Notes: generated by a model from the sequence alone, not told the origin. A stretch of DNA of 64,000 nucleotides from Microbulbifer celer (GCF_020991125.1 NZ_CP087715.1:1019501-1083500), one strand, 5' to 3'. Counted from the stretch's first letter, positions 54,447 through 64,000 are shown. Program-made: numbers and translations.

Positions 54447-55544
54447 ATGTCGGGCAACACTTTTGGCAAGCTGTTCTGCGTTACCACTTTTGGCGAGAGC
54501 CACGGCCCCGCATTAGGCTGCATCGTCGATGGTTGCCCTCCGGGCGTGGAGATCACCACGGAGGAAATTCAGCAGGAACTGGACCGCCGCAAGCCCGGTA
54601 CTTCCCGGTACACCACCCAGCGCCGGGAAGCCGACCAGGTCAAGATTCTCTCCGGCGTGTTTGAAGGTAAAACCACCGGAACCCCCATCGGCCTGCTGAT
54701 CGAAAATACCGACCAGCGCTCCAAAGACTACGCCAATATTGCCGAACAGATCCGCCCCGCCCACGCCGACTACACCTATTGGGCCAAATACGGCCTGCGG
54801 GACTACCGTGGCGGCGGCCGCTCCTCCGCCCGCGAAACCGCCATGCGCGTCGCCGCCGGCGCGATTGCCAAAAAATGGCTGAAACAAAAAGGTATCGAGG
54901 TACGCGGATACCTGTCGCAACTGGGGCCAATCAAGGTCGACAAGCTCGACTGGTCTCAGGTGGATCAGAACCCGTTCTTCTGCCCGGATGCGGACAAAGT
55001 GCCGGAGATGGAAGCATACATGCAGGCCCTGATCAAAGAGGGCAACTCCATCGGTGCACGCATTTCCGTTCATGCCAGCGGTGTACCTGCAGGGCTCGGC
55101 GAGCCCATTTTCGATCGCCTGGACGCAGACCTCGCTCACGCCCTGATGAGCATCAATGCGGTCAAAGGGGTAGAAATCGGAGCGGGCTTTGCCTCGGTGG
55201 AGCAGAAAGGCACCGAGCACCGGGACGAAATTACCCCGGAAGGTTTCCAGTCCAATAATGCCGGCGGTGTGCTCGGCGGTATTTCCAGTGGCCAGGAGCT
55301 GACCGCGCATATCGCGCTGAAGCCCACTTCCAGCCTGCGGATTCCCGGCAGGAGCCTGGATACCAGCGGCAACCCCATTGAGGTGGTGACCAAGGGGCGT
55401 CACGACCCCTGTGTGGGTATCCGCGCTACACCGATTGCCGAGGCAATGATGGCGCTGGTGCTGATCGACCATATGCTGCGTCAGCGGGCGCAGAATGGCG
55501 ATGTGGATTTCGGGCTTGAGATTCCTGCGGGCATCGACGGTTAA
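54447..55544 (+). CDS. aroC: Chorismate synthase
   Basis: This 365-residue FMNH2-dependent enzyme turns EPSP into chorismate. Signatures: [23 protein letters not shown]-like [35 protein letters not shown] and the C-terminal [21 protein letters not shown]. Length equals the family norm. A TATAAT at 54395-54400 lies 47 bases upstream and may be the -10 element, without a clear -35. A bidirectional terminator follows. Confidence 0.98.
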   Translation: MSGNTFGKLFCVTTFGESHGPALGCIVDGCPPGVEITTEEIQQELDRRKPGTSRYTTQRREADQVKILSGVFEGKTTGTPIGLLIENTDQRSKDYANIAEQIRPAHADYTYWAKYGLRDYRGGGRSSARETAMRVAAGAIAKKWLKQKGIEVRGYLSQLGPIKVDKLDWSQVDQNPFFCPDADKVPEMEAYMQALIKEGNSIGARISVHASGVPAGLGEPIFDRLDADLAHALMSINAVKGVEIGAGFASVEQKGTEHRDEITPEGFQSNNAGGVLGGISSGQELTAHIALKPTSSLRIPGRSLDTSGNPIEVVTKGRHDPCVGIRATPIAEAMMALVLIDHMLRQRAQNGDVDFGLEIPAGIDG

Positions 55545-55565
55545 GCCTGCGGGTATTGTTCAGAC

Positions 55566-55605
55566 AAAAAAAAGGCGGAGCGCCAACAACGCTCCGCCTT
55601 TTTTG
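55566..55605. terminator. Bidirectional terminator between aroC and the outer-membrane barrel gene
   Basis: GGCGGAGCG (55574-55582) pairs with CGCTCCGCC (55590-55598) around a 7-base loop; runs of A on the left and T on the right make it work on both strands. Confidence 0.94.
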
Positions 55606-55626
55606 TGCCTGTGTGTAATCCGTTGA

Positions 55627-56304
55627 TTACAGGTGCAGGTTCAGGCCCAGGTAGGGGCCTTTGATTTCCAGGTTCGGCTCCAGCTCATCCAGCTCGGGCG
55701 CGTCGATGGACATGGTGCGGTAACCGGCTTCCAGCGCGAAATCCAGCGCGGGAACGAAGTCCCAGCGGACTTTGGCGGTCAGGTCGGTGATCTTGTCGCC
55801 GTCATATTCAATACCATTGCCCTGGGCAATGATGGACCAGCCGGTAAATGGCAGGTCGAAGCGAGCCAGGCCGTAAACCATGGGGACGGTGCCGGCGAAA
55901 TCTGCGGTGGTAGTTTCGCTGTCCATACCCAAAACCTCCAGAGAGCCATTGAAGCGTCGCGCGGTCAGGCCGAGGTCGAGGTTTACCCAGTTGTCCAGAA
56001 TTTCGTAATACAGGGTGGCGTCGGTGTGGCTCAGGTCCAGATCGCTATTGATCCCGTCAAAGTTGGATTCAATCTGGGTGTGAGAGATCAGGACGTTGGG
56101 CACCAGCGGGATCGGGTGTTCAAGCGCAGCCTGCAGGAAGGTGTTGTTGCCATCCTTCAGATAATCGCCATCGAGCAAATTGTTCAGGTCACCGCTGTAG
56201 TCCTGTTTCCATGCCCCCGCGGTAGCATCAAAGCCGAGGATGGTGTCAGCGCTGGCGCCAGCAGACGCCAGAACGGCACAGAGTGCCAGAGTCACTTTTT
56301 TCAT
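55627..56304 (-). CDS. TIGR04219-type outer-membrane beta-barrel protein
   Basis: This 225-residue protein has a clean signal peptide (KKVTLALCAVLASAGASA). The mature protein starts DTILGFDATAGAWKQDYSGDL, the family's hallmark, and continues in alternating strands to LEIKGPYLGLNLHL with a C-terminal hydrophobic end. Members are small barrels of unknown function, common in marine Gammaproteobacteria. It is convergent with aroC. Confidence 0.87.
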   Translation of the reverse strand: MKKVTLALCAVLASAGASADTILGFDATAGAWKQDYSGDLNNLLDGDYLKDGNNTFLQAALEHPIPLVPNVLISHTQIESNFDGINSDLDLSHTDATLYYEILDNWVNLDLGLTARRFNGSLEVLGMDSETTTADFAGTVPMVYGLARFDLPFTGWSIIAQGNGIEYDGDKITDLTAKVRWDFVPALDFALEAGYRTMSIDAPELDELEPNLEIKGPYLGLNLHL

Positions 56305-56418
56305 TGGAGTCGCTCCCTTTTGATTTTGCGGCGGAGTTTACAGGTTTTTTTTGAACTTTCTCTGAACAGTTGGCGATTTTGAGATTTTGCTATCGAAAGG
56401 AAGTCCGGGGAATCGGGC

Positions 56419-57297
56419 TCAGAGCCCCCGCGCTTCCTTGACCAGCAACTGCTGCAGGGCATTGGCGGCGTTACTGAGGGTGCGGTTGCGGTGATAGATG
56501 ATGCCGAGGTTGCGCACGACCCGCAGCTGCGGTACGGGCAGCTCTGCCAGGGAGTCGTCCACCAGGGTCTGCGGCAGTACGCTCCAGCCGAGGCCGACGC
56601 CGGCCATCATTTTGATGGTCTCTAAAAAGTTGGTGGCCAGTTTGGCGGTGAGTTTGAGGTTGTGGGCGTCGAACTCGCGTTTGATCAGCCGGCCGGTGTA
56701 GGTGTTGAGGTCGGGCAGGATCGCGGGGTATTTGGCCAGTGCGGGCAAATCCAGTTCGGGCATCTGTGCCAGGGGGTGGTCCGGGGCGGCGACGACGACG
56801 CAGGGGTCGGGCCAGATGATCTGGGCGTTGAGGCTGGGGTAGTCCTTGAGGGCGAGGGTGACGACGGCGAGTTCGTATTCGCCGGCCATGAGTGCTTCGT
56901 AGGCCTGTTCTGAGTCCAGGAAGTCGATGTCGAGGGAGACGTCGGGGTAGCGGTTGCTGAAGTCGCGCAGGACCGGGGGCAGGTGGTGCAGGCCGACGTG
57001 GTGGCTGGTGGCGATGCGCAGGCTGCCGCCGATGGTTTCGCCGATGCTTCTGAGTTCGTGTTCGGCGTCGCTCACTTAGTTGAGGATGTGGCGGGCGCGG
57101 GGGAGCAGGGCTTTGCCGGCGTTGGTGAGTTGCAGTTTGCGGCCGATGCGGTCGAACAGGGGGGTGCCCAGTTGCTGTTCGAGGGACGCGAGGCGTTTGC
57201 TGACCGCGGGCTGGGTCAGGTGCAGCTGTTCTGCCGCTTCAGACACGGAGCCCTGTTCTGAAATGGCGAGAAAAGCTTTTAACCACTGGATTTCCAT
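56419..57297 (-). pseudogene. LysR-type regulator interrupted by an in-frame TAA
   Basis: The frame from 57297 encodes a full LTTR HTH (QWLKAFLAISEQGSVSEAAE, LTQPAVSKRLASLEQQLG) up to LLPRARHILN, then TAA (57078-57076) at codon 74. The same frame continues as VSDAEHELRSIGETIGGSLR with a complete effector domain to 56419. Homologues have an acidic residue at this linker position, so GAA to TAA is the simplest event. Total length (292 sense codons) equals a normal LTTR. It lies divergently upstream of leuC, where LysR genes are common. Unless the stop is an error or is read through, only the DNA-binding domain is made. Confidence 0.87.
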
Positions 57298-57369
57298 ACT
57301 TTTTGCGTCTCGGTGGCGGCGCTGCCACTAGTGGGGTTCAGGGGGCTTCGGGTCTGGTTATGTGGCGGC

Positions 57370-57478
57370 GTCAGCTGCGGGGGCGGCTTTGCGAGACACG
57401 CCGTAAACCCATCCCTGGGGGCTCGGCTACGGCCGTCCTGGCCGCAGACGGTCTCGCAAAGCCGCCCCCGCAGCTGAC
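57370..57478 (+). repeat. Variable-arm hairpin element, copy 1 (upstream of leuC)
   Basis: A perfect 28-bp inverted repeat (arms 57370-57397 and 57451-57478) encloses a 53-base loop. The loop starts ACGCCGTAAACCCATCC then CTGGGGGCTC and contains a smaller imperfect hairpin (GGCC around GTCCT). The loop start is shared with copy 2 at 59763 but the arms mostly differ. CCACTAG (57329) and CCTTCGC (57479-57485) flank the element, as at copy 2. It sits in the gap before leuC; the remaining sequence from 57298 to 57598 has no gene. Confidence 0.85.
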
Positions 57479-57598
57479 TCCTTCGCATCGCAGTATTTGG
57501 TATTCCAAAACCGAATGCGCCATATAATAAATATAAATTGATGTTATTCAATCACATCCATAGACTCCAGCATGTTATCCATAGAGGAGATGGGGCTA

Positions 57599-59065
57599 AT
57601 GGGCCAGCAAGCGCACAATAAACAGACGCTTTACGACAAGCTCTGGGAAGACCACTTGGTCAAAAGCCGCGATGACGGCACTGCACTGATTTATATCGAT
57701 CGCCACCTGATTCACGAAGTGACCTCGCCCCAGGCCTTCGAGGGGCTACGCCTGGCCGGCCGCAAGCCGTGGCGGACGGATTCTGTGGTCGCCACTCCGG
57801 ACCACAATGTGCCGTCCGATGCCGCGGAGCGTTCCGGTGGCATTGCCGGGATCCAGGATGAGGTGTCCCGCATTCAGGTGCAGACACTGGATGAGAACTG
57901 TACCGAGTTCGGTATTGTCGAGTTCGGTATCAATGACCCGGGCCAAGGCATTGTGCATGTGATCGGTCCGGAGACCGGGGCGACGCTGCCGGGGATGACG
58001 GTGGTGTGTGGTGACTCACATACTTCCACCCACGGTGCGCTGGGTGCGCTGGCGCACGGGATCGGTACTTCTGAGGTGGAGCATGTGATGGCCACCCAGT
58101 GTCTGATCCAGAAGAAGATGAAGAACATGCTGGTGCGCGTGGACGGTGAGCTCGGTCCGGGCGTTACCGCAAAAGACGTGGTGCTGGCGATAATCGGCAA
58201 GATCGGTACTGCTGGCGGTACCGGTTACGCGATTGAGTTTGGCGGTTCTGCAATCCGCAGTCTGTCCATGGAAGGTCGTATGACGATCTGCAATATGGCC
58301 ATCGAAGCCGGCGCGCGCGCGGGCATGGTAGCGGTGGATCAGGTGACGTTGGACTATGTGAAAGGCAAGCCCTATGCACCCAAGGGGGCGCAGTGGGATA
58401 TGGCGGTGGAAAACTGGAGCCGTCTGCATTCCGACGACGGCGCGCATTTTGATGCAATCGTTGAGCTGAAGGCGGAAGAAATCGAGCCGCAGGTAAGCTG
58501 GGGCACTTCTCCGGAAATGGTTGCTGCGGTGAGCGCGGCGGTGCCCGATCCCGCAGCGGAAAGCGACGCTACCAAGAAGTCCGGTATCGAACGCGCACTG
58601 GAATATATGGGCTTGAAAGCGGGCCAGAAGATTACCGATATCAACCTGGATCGCGTTTTCATTGGTTCCTGCACCAACTCCCGGATCGAGGACCTGCGCG
58701 CTGCTGCCGCAGTGGCCAAAGGTCACAAGAAGGCCGACAGTGTGAAGCAGGTGCTTGTTGTGCCCGGTTCCCAGTCGGTAAAAGTGCAGGCGGAAAAAGA
58801 GGGGCTGGACAAGGTATTTGTGGCAGCGGGTTTTGAATGGCGCGAGCCGTCCTGCTCCATGTGTCTGGCGATGAATGCGGACAAGTTGGGTGCCGGTGAG
58901 CACTGTGCTTCCACGTCCAACCGCAACTTTGAAGGTCGCCAGGGCTACGGTGGTCGTACCCATCTGGTGAGCCCGAGCATGGCGGCGGCTGCGGCGATTG
59001 CGGGTCACTTTGTGGATGTGCGTGAAATGCAGAAGACTGCCGTGAGTGAAAAAGGAGACGCGTGA
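57599..59065 (+). CDS. leuC: 3-isopropylmalate dehydratase, large subunit
   Basis: This 488-residue aconitase-family subunit holds the [4Fe-4S] cluster. It isomerises 2- to 3-isopropylmalate in leucine synthesis with LeuD. Motifs: [43 protein letters not shown], cluster Cys in [15 protein letters not shown] and [11 protein letters not shown] (C-x-x-C), and [25 protein letters not shown] 57599 is nine bases after GAGGAG; an upstream Met at 57572 is less likely. Its stop overlaps the leuD start. Confidence 0.98.
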   Translation: MGQQAHNKQTLYDKLWEDHLVKSRDDGTALIYIDRHLIHEVTSPQAFEGLRLAGRKPWRTDSVVATPDHNVPSDAAERSGGIAGIQDEVSRIQVQTLDENCTEFGIVEFGINDPGQGIVHVIGPETGATLPGMTVVCGDSHTSTHGALGALAHGIGTSEVEHVMATQCLIQKKMKNMLVRVDGELGPGVTAKDVVLAIIGKIGTAGGTGYAIEFGGSAIRSLSMEGRMTICNMAIEAGARAGMVAVDQVTLDYVKGKPYAPKGAQWDMAVENWSRLHSDDGAHFDAIVELKAEEIEPQVSWGTSPEMVAAVSAAVPDPAAESDATKKSGIERALEYMGLKAGQKITDINLDRVFIGSCTNSRIEDLRAAAAVAKGHKKADSVKQVLVVPGSQSVKVQAEKEGLDKVFVAAGFEWREPSCSMCLAMNADKLGAGEHCASTSNRNFEGRQGYGGRTHLVSPSMAAAAAIAGHFVDVREMQKTAVSEKGDA

Positions 59066-59712
59066 TGAAAGCTTTTACCCAACATAAAGGCATTGCCGCT
59101 CCAATGGATCGCGCCAATGTGGATACGGATCTGATTATTCCGAAGCAGTTCCTGAAATCCATCAAGCGCACCGGTTTTGGCCCGAACCTGTTCGATGAGC
59201 TGCGCTATCTCGATGAAGGCCAGCCGGGGCAGGATTGCAGCCAGCGCCCCGTAAACCCGGATTTTCCGCTGAACCACCCGCGTTATGCAGGCGCATCAGT
59301 ATTGTTGGCGCGCAAGAATTTCGGTTGTGGTTCCAGCCGTGAGCACGCGCCCTGGGCGTTGGATGATTACGGTTTCCGCGCGGTGATTGCGCCGAGTTTT
59401 GCGGACATCTTTTTCAATAACTGTTTCAAGAATGGTCTGTTGCCGATCGTTGTGGATGAGGACACCGTCGAGCAGTTGTTCCAGGAGATGTACGCCGAGA
59501 AAGGCTACGCGCTGACCATCGATCTGGAAAAGCAGCAGGTAATCAAGCCCAATGGCGAGACCATCGGGTTTGAAGTGGATGAATTTCGCAAGCACTGCCT
59601 GCTGAACGGCCTCGATGATATCGGCCTGACTCTGGAAGATGCGGATGCGATCCGCTCGTATGAAGCCAAGCGTCGTGAACAGGCGCCGTGGCTGTTTGAT
59701 GCAGTGAAATAG
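59065..59712 (+). CDS. leuD: 3-isopropylmalate dehydratase, small subunit
   Basis: This 215-residue swivel-domain subunit has [38 protein letters not shown] and [24 protein letters not shown] lies eight bases before the ATG at 59065, which overlaps the leuC stop by one base (TGATG), so the two are translationally coupled. Hairpin copy 2 lies 50 bases downstream, between leuD and leuB. Confidence 0.98.
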   Translation: MKAFTQHKGIAAPMDRANVDTDLIIPKQFLKSIKRTGFGPNLFDELRYLDEGQPGQDCSQRPVNPDFPLNHPRYAGASVLLARKNFGCGSSREHAPWALDDYGFRAVIAPSFADIFFNNCFKNGLLPIVVDEDTVEQLFQEMYAEKGYALTIDLEKQQVIKPNGETIGFEVDEFRKHCLLNGLDDIGLTLEDADAIRSYEAKRREQAPWLFDAVK

Positions 59713-59762
59713 CACTATTTGGGTATGGGGTCCCACTAGCTAGCTTTAGTGGCGGCTCCGCC

Positions 59763-59856
59763 GGCGATGGGCATTTGCCAGACACGCCGTGAACCCATCC
59801 ATGGGGGCTCTTCTGCGAGGTCCCTCTCGCAGAAGGTCTGGCAAATGCCCATCGCC
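59763..59856 (+). repeat. Variable-arm hairpin element, copy 2 (between leuD and leuB)
   Basis: A perfect 21-bp inverted repeat (59763-59783 and 59836-59856) encloses a 52-base loop beginning ACGCCGTGAACCCATCC then ATGGGGGCTC. Inside it CTTCTGCGAG (59809-59818) and CTCGCAGAAG (59825-59834) form a second perfect hairpin around GTCCCT. Compared with copy 1 the arms differ, but pairing is kept (for example a G:C pair in copy 1 is C:G here next to the AGAC/GTCT end). Flanks CCACTAG and CCTTCGC recur. Confidence 0.85.
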
Positions 59857-59956
59857 GTCGAAGCCTTCGCTTCAAGAATTGTGCTTCGATTTTGGCAGCG
59901 CCGCCCCAAAACTTTATTGCTGGTTGCTACGAAGCCTCCAGAAAAGGAATGAGATA

Positions 59957-61030
59957 GTGAGCAAAAAAATCATGATCCTCCCGGGCGACGGTATTGGCCC
60001 GGAAATTGTCGAGCAGGCGGTAGCGGTACTGAAAGTTGCCGATGAGAAGTTTGGCCTGAACCTGGAATTTACCGAAGGCCTGATCGGCGGGGCGTCAATC
60101 GATGCCCACGGTGAACCGCTGACCGATGCCGAACTGAAAAACGCCGGCGAGTGCGACGCCGTACTGCTGGGCGCCGTGGGTGGTCCCAAGTGGGATACTC
60201 TCGACCGCGCCATCCGTCCGGAAAAGGGCCTGCTGAAAATCCGCAGCGGACTCGGCCTCTACGCCAATCTGCGTCCGGCCATTCTCTATCCGCAGCTGGC
60301 CGAAGCGTCTTCCCTGAAGCCGGAAGTGGTTTCGGGTCTCGACATTCTGATCGTGCGCGAATTGACCGGTGGTATCTACTTCGGAGAACCCCGCGGTATC
60401 AAAACATTGGAGAATGGTGAGAAACAGGGCTACAACACCTACGTCTACAAAGAGTCGGAAATCGAGCGTATCGCCCGTACCGCGTTCGAAGCGGCACAGA
60501 AGCGCGGCGGCAAGTTGTGCTCCGTCGATAAAGCCAATGTACTGGATGTGACCGTACTGTGGCGCGAAGTGCTGGACCGCCTGGCGCCGGAGTATCCGGA
60601 TGTGGAGCTGTCACATATGTACGTCGACAACGCGGCCATGCAGCTGGTGCGTGCACCCAAGCAGTTCGATGTGATGGTGACCGGCAATATGTTTGGCGAC
60701 ATTCTGTCCGATGCCGCCGCCATGCTGACCGGCTCCATTGGTATGTTGCCTTCGGCTTCCATGAACGAAAGCGGTTTTGGCCTTTACGAACCCTGTCACG
60801 GCAGCGCGCCGGATATCGCAGGGCAGGGCGTCGCCAATCCGCTGGCCACCATTTTGTCTGCCGCGATGATGCTGCGCTACTCCCTCGATATGGGCGAGGC
60901 CGCAGCAGCGATCGAAGCGGCAGTGAGCAAGGTACTGGATCAGGGACTGCGTACCGCGGATATTTATACCGAAGGCTCGAAGAAAGTCTCCACCGCGGAA
61001 ATGGGCGCAGCAGTGGTGGCCGCTTTCTGA
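59957..61030 (+). CDS. leuB: 3-isopropylmalate dehydrogenase
   Basis: This 357-residue NAD-dependent oxidative decarboxylase is the third leucine-pathway enzyme. I chose GTG 59957 (AAGGAATGAGATA upstream), giving the usual start [20 protein letters not shown]; the frame is open back to 59789 but that part crosses the hairpin element. Motifs: [37 protein letters not shown], and [25 protein letters not shown] with the catalytic Asp set. [21 protein letters not shown] binds NAD. Confidence 0.97.
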   Translation: MSKKIMILPGDGIGPEIVEQAVAVLKVADEKFGLNLEFTEGLIGGASIDAHGEPLTDAELKNAGECDAVLLGAVGGPKWDTLDRAIRPEKGLLKIRSGLGLYANLRPAILYPQLAEASSLKPEVVSGLDILIVRELTGGIYFGEPRGIKTLENGEKQGYNTYVYKESEIERIARTAFEAAQKRGGKLCSVDKANVLDVTVLWREVLDRLAPEYPDVELSHMYVDNAAMQLVRAPKQFDVMVTGNMFGDILSDAAAMLTGSIGMLPSASMNESGFGLYEPCHGSAPDIAGQGVANPLATILSAAMMLRYSLDMGEAAAAIEAAVSKVLDQGLRTADIYTEGSKKVSTAEMGAAVVAAF

Positions 61031-61105
61031 TAGGTCCGCAGTTGTCACTCGTTCCCCCGACACGGGTCGGGATCCAGAAACTCACAGATTTAACAGGGTA
61101 ATGAA

Positions 61106-62221
61106 ATGAACAAGGTAGGATTCGTAGGTTGGCGCGGTATGGTCGGCTCCGTTTTGATGGGCCGCATGCTGGAAGAAAGCGATTTCGCGCATATCGCCGA
61201 GCCGGTATTTTTCTCCACTTCCAACGCGGGTGGTAAAGCGCCTGAGATTGGCAAAGAAGTTGCGCCCCTGAAAGACGCCTACGACCTGGACGCACTGGCG
61301 GAGCTGGATGCGGTTGTCAGCTGTCAGGGCGGTGACTACACCAAAGAAGTTTTCGCGAAGCTGCGCGAAAAAGGTTGGAATGGCTACTGGATCGATGCGG
61401 CCTCCAGCCTGCGCATGGACGATGATGCCATCATCGTGCTGGACCCGGTGAACCGCGACGTGATCGATCGCGGCATCGAGTCCGGTGTGAAAAATTACAT
61501 CGGCGGTAACTGCACCGTGAGCCTGATGTTGATGGGCCTGGGCGGCCTGTTCAAGGAAGGCCTCGTTGAGTGGGTAACCGCACAGACTTACCAGGCGGCC
61601 AGTGGCTCCGGTGCCAAGCACATGCGCGAGCTGATCTCCCAGATGGGCAGCATCCGTGACGGTGTGGCGTCCGAACTGGCAGATCCGGCCAGCGCGATTC
61701 TGGAAATTGATCGCAAGGTAGCAGAAACCATGCGCAGCGGTGATTTCCCCACCGCGCAGTTCGGCGAGCCGCTGGCGGGCAGCCTGCTGCCGTGGATCGA
61801 TACCCAGCTGGAATCCGGCCAGAGCCGCGAAGAGTGGAAGGCGCAGGTGGAAGCCAACAAGATTCTGGCCACCGAAACTGATGTGCCGGTGGATGGTACG
61901 TGCGTACGTATCGGTGCGATGCGCTGTCACAGCCAGGCGTTCACTGTGAAGCTGAAAAAAGATCTGCCGATGGAGGAGATCGAAAAGCTGATCGGTTCCG
62001 CCAACGACTGGGTGAAGGTTGTGCCGAACGACCGCGAAGTAACCCTGAAAGAGCTGACCCCGACTGCCGTTACCGGCAAGCTGGATATCCCGGTGGGCCG
62101 TCTGCGCAAGCTGAGCATGGGTGGTGAATACTTGAATGCCTTCACCGTGGGCGACCAGCTGCTGTGGGGCGCCGCAGAACCTCTGCGTCGTGTACTGCTG
62201 ATCCTGCTGGGTAAGCTGTAA
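61106..62221 (+). CDS. asd: Aspartate-semialdehyde dehydrogenase
   Basis: This 371-residue enzyme makes aspartate semialdehyde for lysine, threonine, methionine and diaminopimelate. The N-terminus [19 protein letters not shown] binds NADP; the catalytic Cys is in [32 protein letters not shown] and [16 protein letters not shown] (His) complete the site. Length matches the E. coli-type (not the Gram-positive) branch. It is 75 bases after leuB. The usual neighbour fimV does not follow; a type I secretion gene does. Confidence 0.97.
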   Translation: MNKVGFVGWRGMVGSVLMGRMLEESDFAHIAEPVFFSTSNAGGKAPEIGKEVAPLKDAYDLDALAELDAVVSCQGGDYTKEVFAKLREKGWNGYWIDAASSLRMDDDAIIVLDPVNRDVIDRGIESGVKNYIGGNCTVSLMLMGLGGLFKEGLVEWVTAQTYQAASGSGAKHMRELISQMGSIRDGVASELADPASAILEIDRKVAETMRSGDFPTAQFGEPLAGSLLPWIDTQLESGQSREEWKAQVEANKILATETDVPVDGTCVRIGAMRCHSQAFTVKLKKDLPMEEIEKLIGSANDWVKVVPNDREVTLKELTPTAVTGKLDIPVGRLRKLSMGGEYLNAFTVGDQLLWGAAEPLRRVLLILLGKL

Positions 62222-62244
62222 CGCCTGAAAGCCGGCTCCCCTGT

Positions 62245-62321
62245 AGGAGCGGTCCGTAGCCGGGGTCAGTATCTGGGACGGTTCCTGGATTCTGATCGCG
62301 GCCGGGCAGATACTCGCTCCT
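62245..62321. repeat. Interrupted long-arm hairpin downstream of asd (REP-like)
   Basis: AGGAGCG (62245-62251) and CGCTCCT (62315-62321) pair, and inside them AGTATCTG (62268-62275) pairs with CAGATACT (62307-62314); the right-hand parts are contiguous while the left are 16 bases apart. TGTAGGAGCG is the start of many intergenic REP-type repeats. Only one copy is in the window. The rest of the gap to 62603 holds no gene. Confidence 0.5.
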
Positions 62322-62440
62322 GTAAAACCTGCACTCAAGCCATCCCTGGCGATTACTGCTCCTGCTTTTAAACCCTGCAAAGAGTATTGCAACCCGGCGC
62401 TCGGATTTTGCTACCGGTTTTTTCTGCAGATTACTCTTTG

Positions 62441-62470
62441 ATTCCCATTTATTCCCTTTTATTCCCTTTT
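62441..62470 (+). repeat. Three tandem copies of a 10-bp repeat before the secretion gene
   Basis: ATTCCCATTT, ATTCCCTTTT and ATTCCCTTTT follow one another exactly, about 135 bases upstream of the transporter start in an A+T-rich tract. Confidence 0.85.
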
Positions 62471-62603
62471 CTTTTCGTTGATACTCTACCCGCCACTTTG
62501 GTCACAAACTTATCGTGAGCAAAATGGAAAGGATATTGAAGTTCGGTCACGGCTGTGTTGACCGTCCGATAGAAATAGTAGTTTTAGAAGGTAGTTCATA
62601 GGG

Positions 62604-64000
62604 ATGAGTACTACTAGTACCAAAGGGAGTTTGGACTCCGGTATTTCCGCGCTGGTAATACTGGCGCGCTTTCACCAGGTTGCCGCTGACCCCGATCAGC
62701 TCCGTCACCAGTTCGCTTCCAGCGAACAGCAGTTTCGCGAATCCGAGATCATTCGTGCTGCGCGGCATCTGCTCCTGAAAGCCCGGGGTTTTTCCGCAGA
62801 TTGGGACAAACTGTCCCGCCTTGCCCTGCCCGCCATTGCTGAACTCGATGATGGCTCCTTTGTTGTTCTTGCTCGGGTGGCGGAGGATAAAGTCCTTATT
62901 CAGGGGCCGTCCGGCAAAGGCCCGGAAACCCTTTCCAAAGATGCGTTCCTCTCTCGCTGGAGCGGTCGTTTAGTACTGATCGCAAAGCGCTCCATCCTGC
63001 CGGGAATAACCGGCAAGTTTGATATCAGCTGGTTTATCCCTGCAATCCTCAAGTACAAGCATCTATTGCGGGACGTTATTCTCGCTTCCTTTTTTATCCA
63101 GCTGTTTGCACTGATTACACCGCTGTTTTTTCAGGTAATGATCGACAAGGTGCTGGTGCACAAGGGCCTGACCACCCTTGATGTGCTGGCGTTCGGTCTT
63201 ATCGTGATCTCTGTTTTCGATGTGTTGCTGAACGGACTGCGCAACTACCTGTTTACCCACACCACCAATAGGGTGGATGTCACCCTGGGAGCCAAGCTCT
63301 ACCACCACCTGACTCGTTTGCCCGTTGCCTATTTCCTCACCCGCCAGGTGGGCAATACGGTGGCGCGTGTGCGGGAGCTGGATACGATTCGAAATTTTAT
63401 TACTAGCTCGGCGCTCACCCTGCTTATCGATCTGTTCTTTACCATCGTGTTCTTTGCGGTGATGTACTTTTACAGTCCTACGCTGACCTGGATTGTTTTG
63501 GGCTCCATCCCCTTCTATGTAGCTCTCTCGGTCTACATTACACCCATCCTGCGCCGCAGGTTGGACGAAAAGTTCAAGCGCGGAGCGGAAAACCAGGCCT
63601 TCCTTACCGAGTCCATTGCGGGTATCGAAACCGTAAAGGCCATGGCGGTGGAGCCTCAGATGCAACGCCGCTGGGAGGAGAACCTGGCGGGCTATGTGGC
63701 CGCGTCCTTCAAGGCCAATAATCTGGGCAATATCGCGGGCCAGGTGGCGCAACTGATCAATAAAGTGGTCACAGTGCTGATCTTATGGGTGGGTGCAACC
63801 CTGGTGATGCGCAATGACCTGAGCATCGGCCAGCTGATCGCCTTCAATATGATCGCCGGCCGGGTCAGCGGCCCCATTCTCAAACTGGTGCAGCTCTGGC
63901 AGGACTTCCAGCAGGCGGGAATCTCCATAGAGCGCCTGGGGGATATCCTCAACACGCCGACCGAGCCAGGCCATAACCCCAATCGCACCACCTTGCCGAA
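62604..64000 (+). CDS. Type I secretion system ABC transporter/permease (HlyB/RtxB-like), 5' part
   Basis: The frame runs 465 codons to the window edge. Residues about 15-140 are a C39-peptidase-like domain without the catalytic Cys (ISALVILARFHQVAADPDQL), the form that binds RTX substrates without cutting them. A six-TM exporter domain follows (VILASFFIQLFALITPLFFQ, VMIDKVLVHKGLTTLDVL, GSIPFYVALSVYITPILRRR, AENQAFLTESIAGIETVKAM). The nucleotide-binding domain is outside the window. With an HlyD-type adaptor and TolC it would export RTX proteins. The adaptor and substrate genes are expected further right. Confidence 0.94.
   Translation, partial: MSTTSTKGSLDSGISALVILARFHQVAADPDQLRHQFASSEQQFRESEIIRAARHLLLKARGFSADWDKLSRLALPAIAELDDGSFVVLARVAEDKVLIQGPSGKGPETLSKDAFLSRWSGRLVLIAKRSILPGITGKFDISWFIPAILKYKHLLRDVILASFFIQLFALITPLFFQVMIDKVLVHKGLTTLDVLAFGLIVISVFDVLLNGLRNYLFTHTTNRVDVTLGAKLYHHLTRLPVAYFLTRQVGNTVARVRELDTIRNFITSSALTLLIDLFFTIVFFAVMYFYSPTLTWIVLGSIPFYVALSVYITPILRRRLDEKFKRGAENQAFLTESIAGIETVKAMAVEPQMQRRWEENLAGYVAASFKANNLGNIAGQVAQLINKVVTVLILWVGATLVMRNDLSIGQLIAFNMIAGRVSGPILKLVQLWQDFQQAGISIERLGDILNTPTEPGHNPNRTTLP

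Noticed and set aside
59789-59956. Longer start for leuB through the hairpin element
   Set aside because: The extra residues are encoded by the repeat and are absent from all LeuB proteins I know; the GTG at 59957 gives the normal N-terminus.

Overview
The window is a gammaproteobacterial chromosome segment, about 55-60 % G+C over most of its length. Gene content (TonB-dependent receptor, BCCT carriers, a TIGR04219-type outer-membrane barrel, DUF4389 pairs, leuCDB-asd, argD-argF, nrdAB with a doubled ATP cone) fits a marine heterotroph of the Microbulbifer/Cellvibrionales type. That placement is inference from gene content, not from a marker gene. I see no rRNA, tRNA or CRISPR array.

Left end (1-2432): an A+T-rich accessory stretch. 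It starts with the 3' end of a group II intron (maturase C-terminus plus domain V) and continues with three small genes in the same direction: a LysE-type exporter, an NTF2-like protein and an S51 peptidase-like protein.

2433-10933 is a coherent locus for L-carnitine use. It encodes carnitine 3-dehydrogenase, a dehydrocarnitine-cleaving BKACE enzyme, a GATase1/AraC regulator of CdhR type, a TonB-dependent receptor, a BCCT carrier, a periplasmic dienelactone-hydrolase-like esterase and a 4HBT thioesterase. Together they could import (acyl)carnitine through both membranes, deacylate it, oxidise it, cleave it and release glycine betaine. 11227-15441 is a two-gene RND efflux system.

15494-30516 is a mixed region. 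It holds a DTW-domain tRNA modification enzyme, a regulator fusing a SARP-like DNA-binding domain to an alpha/beta hydrolase with an intact triad, a PP1-like phosphatase, a second BCCT carrier, a CPA1 antiporter, an Ntn-hydrolase gene interrupted by one in-frame TAG, a GNAT enzyme, a deaminase, a Xi-class GST, and a secreted cyclase with a divergent LysR regulator. 30517-32716 is a scar of foreign DNA: a secreted Cys-containing protein, a broken LysE gene, and an internally deleted IS66 element with both terminal repeats.

32842-57297 is mostly core: nrdB, nrdA, argF, argD, monothiol glutaredoxin, bacterioferritin and its ferredoxin, a peroxiredoxin, a class C serine hydrolase, htpG, gpsA, a DUF4389 tandem pair, sixA, folE, prmB and aroC. 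Sites resembling Fur, OxyR, NrdR and DnaA boxes lie in the long gaps. A LysR gene with one in-frame TAA stands upstream of leuC.

57599-62221 is leuC-leuD-leuB-asd. leuCD is bracketed by two copies of an unusual hairpin element: a conserved loop core carried on perfectly paired arms whose sequence differs between the copies, with compensatory changes. The window ends inside a type I secretion ABC transporter gene placed directly after asd. The hairpin element, the receptor-equipped carnitine locus, the regulator-hydrolase fusion and the two single-codon gene interruptions are the points most worth following.
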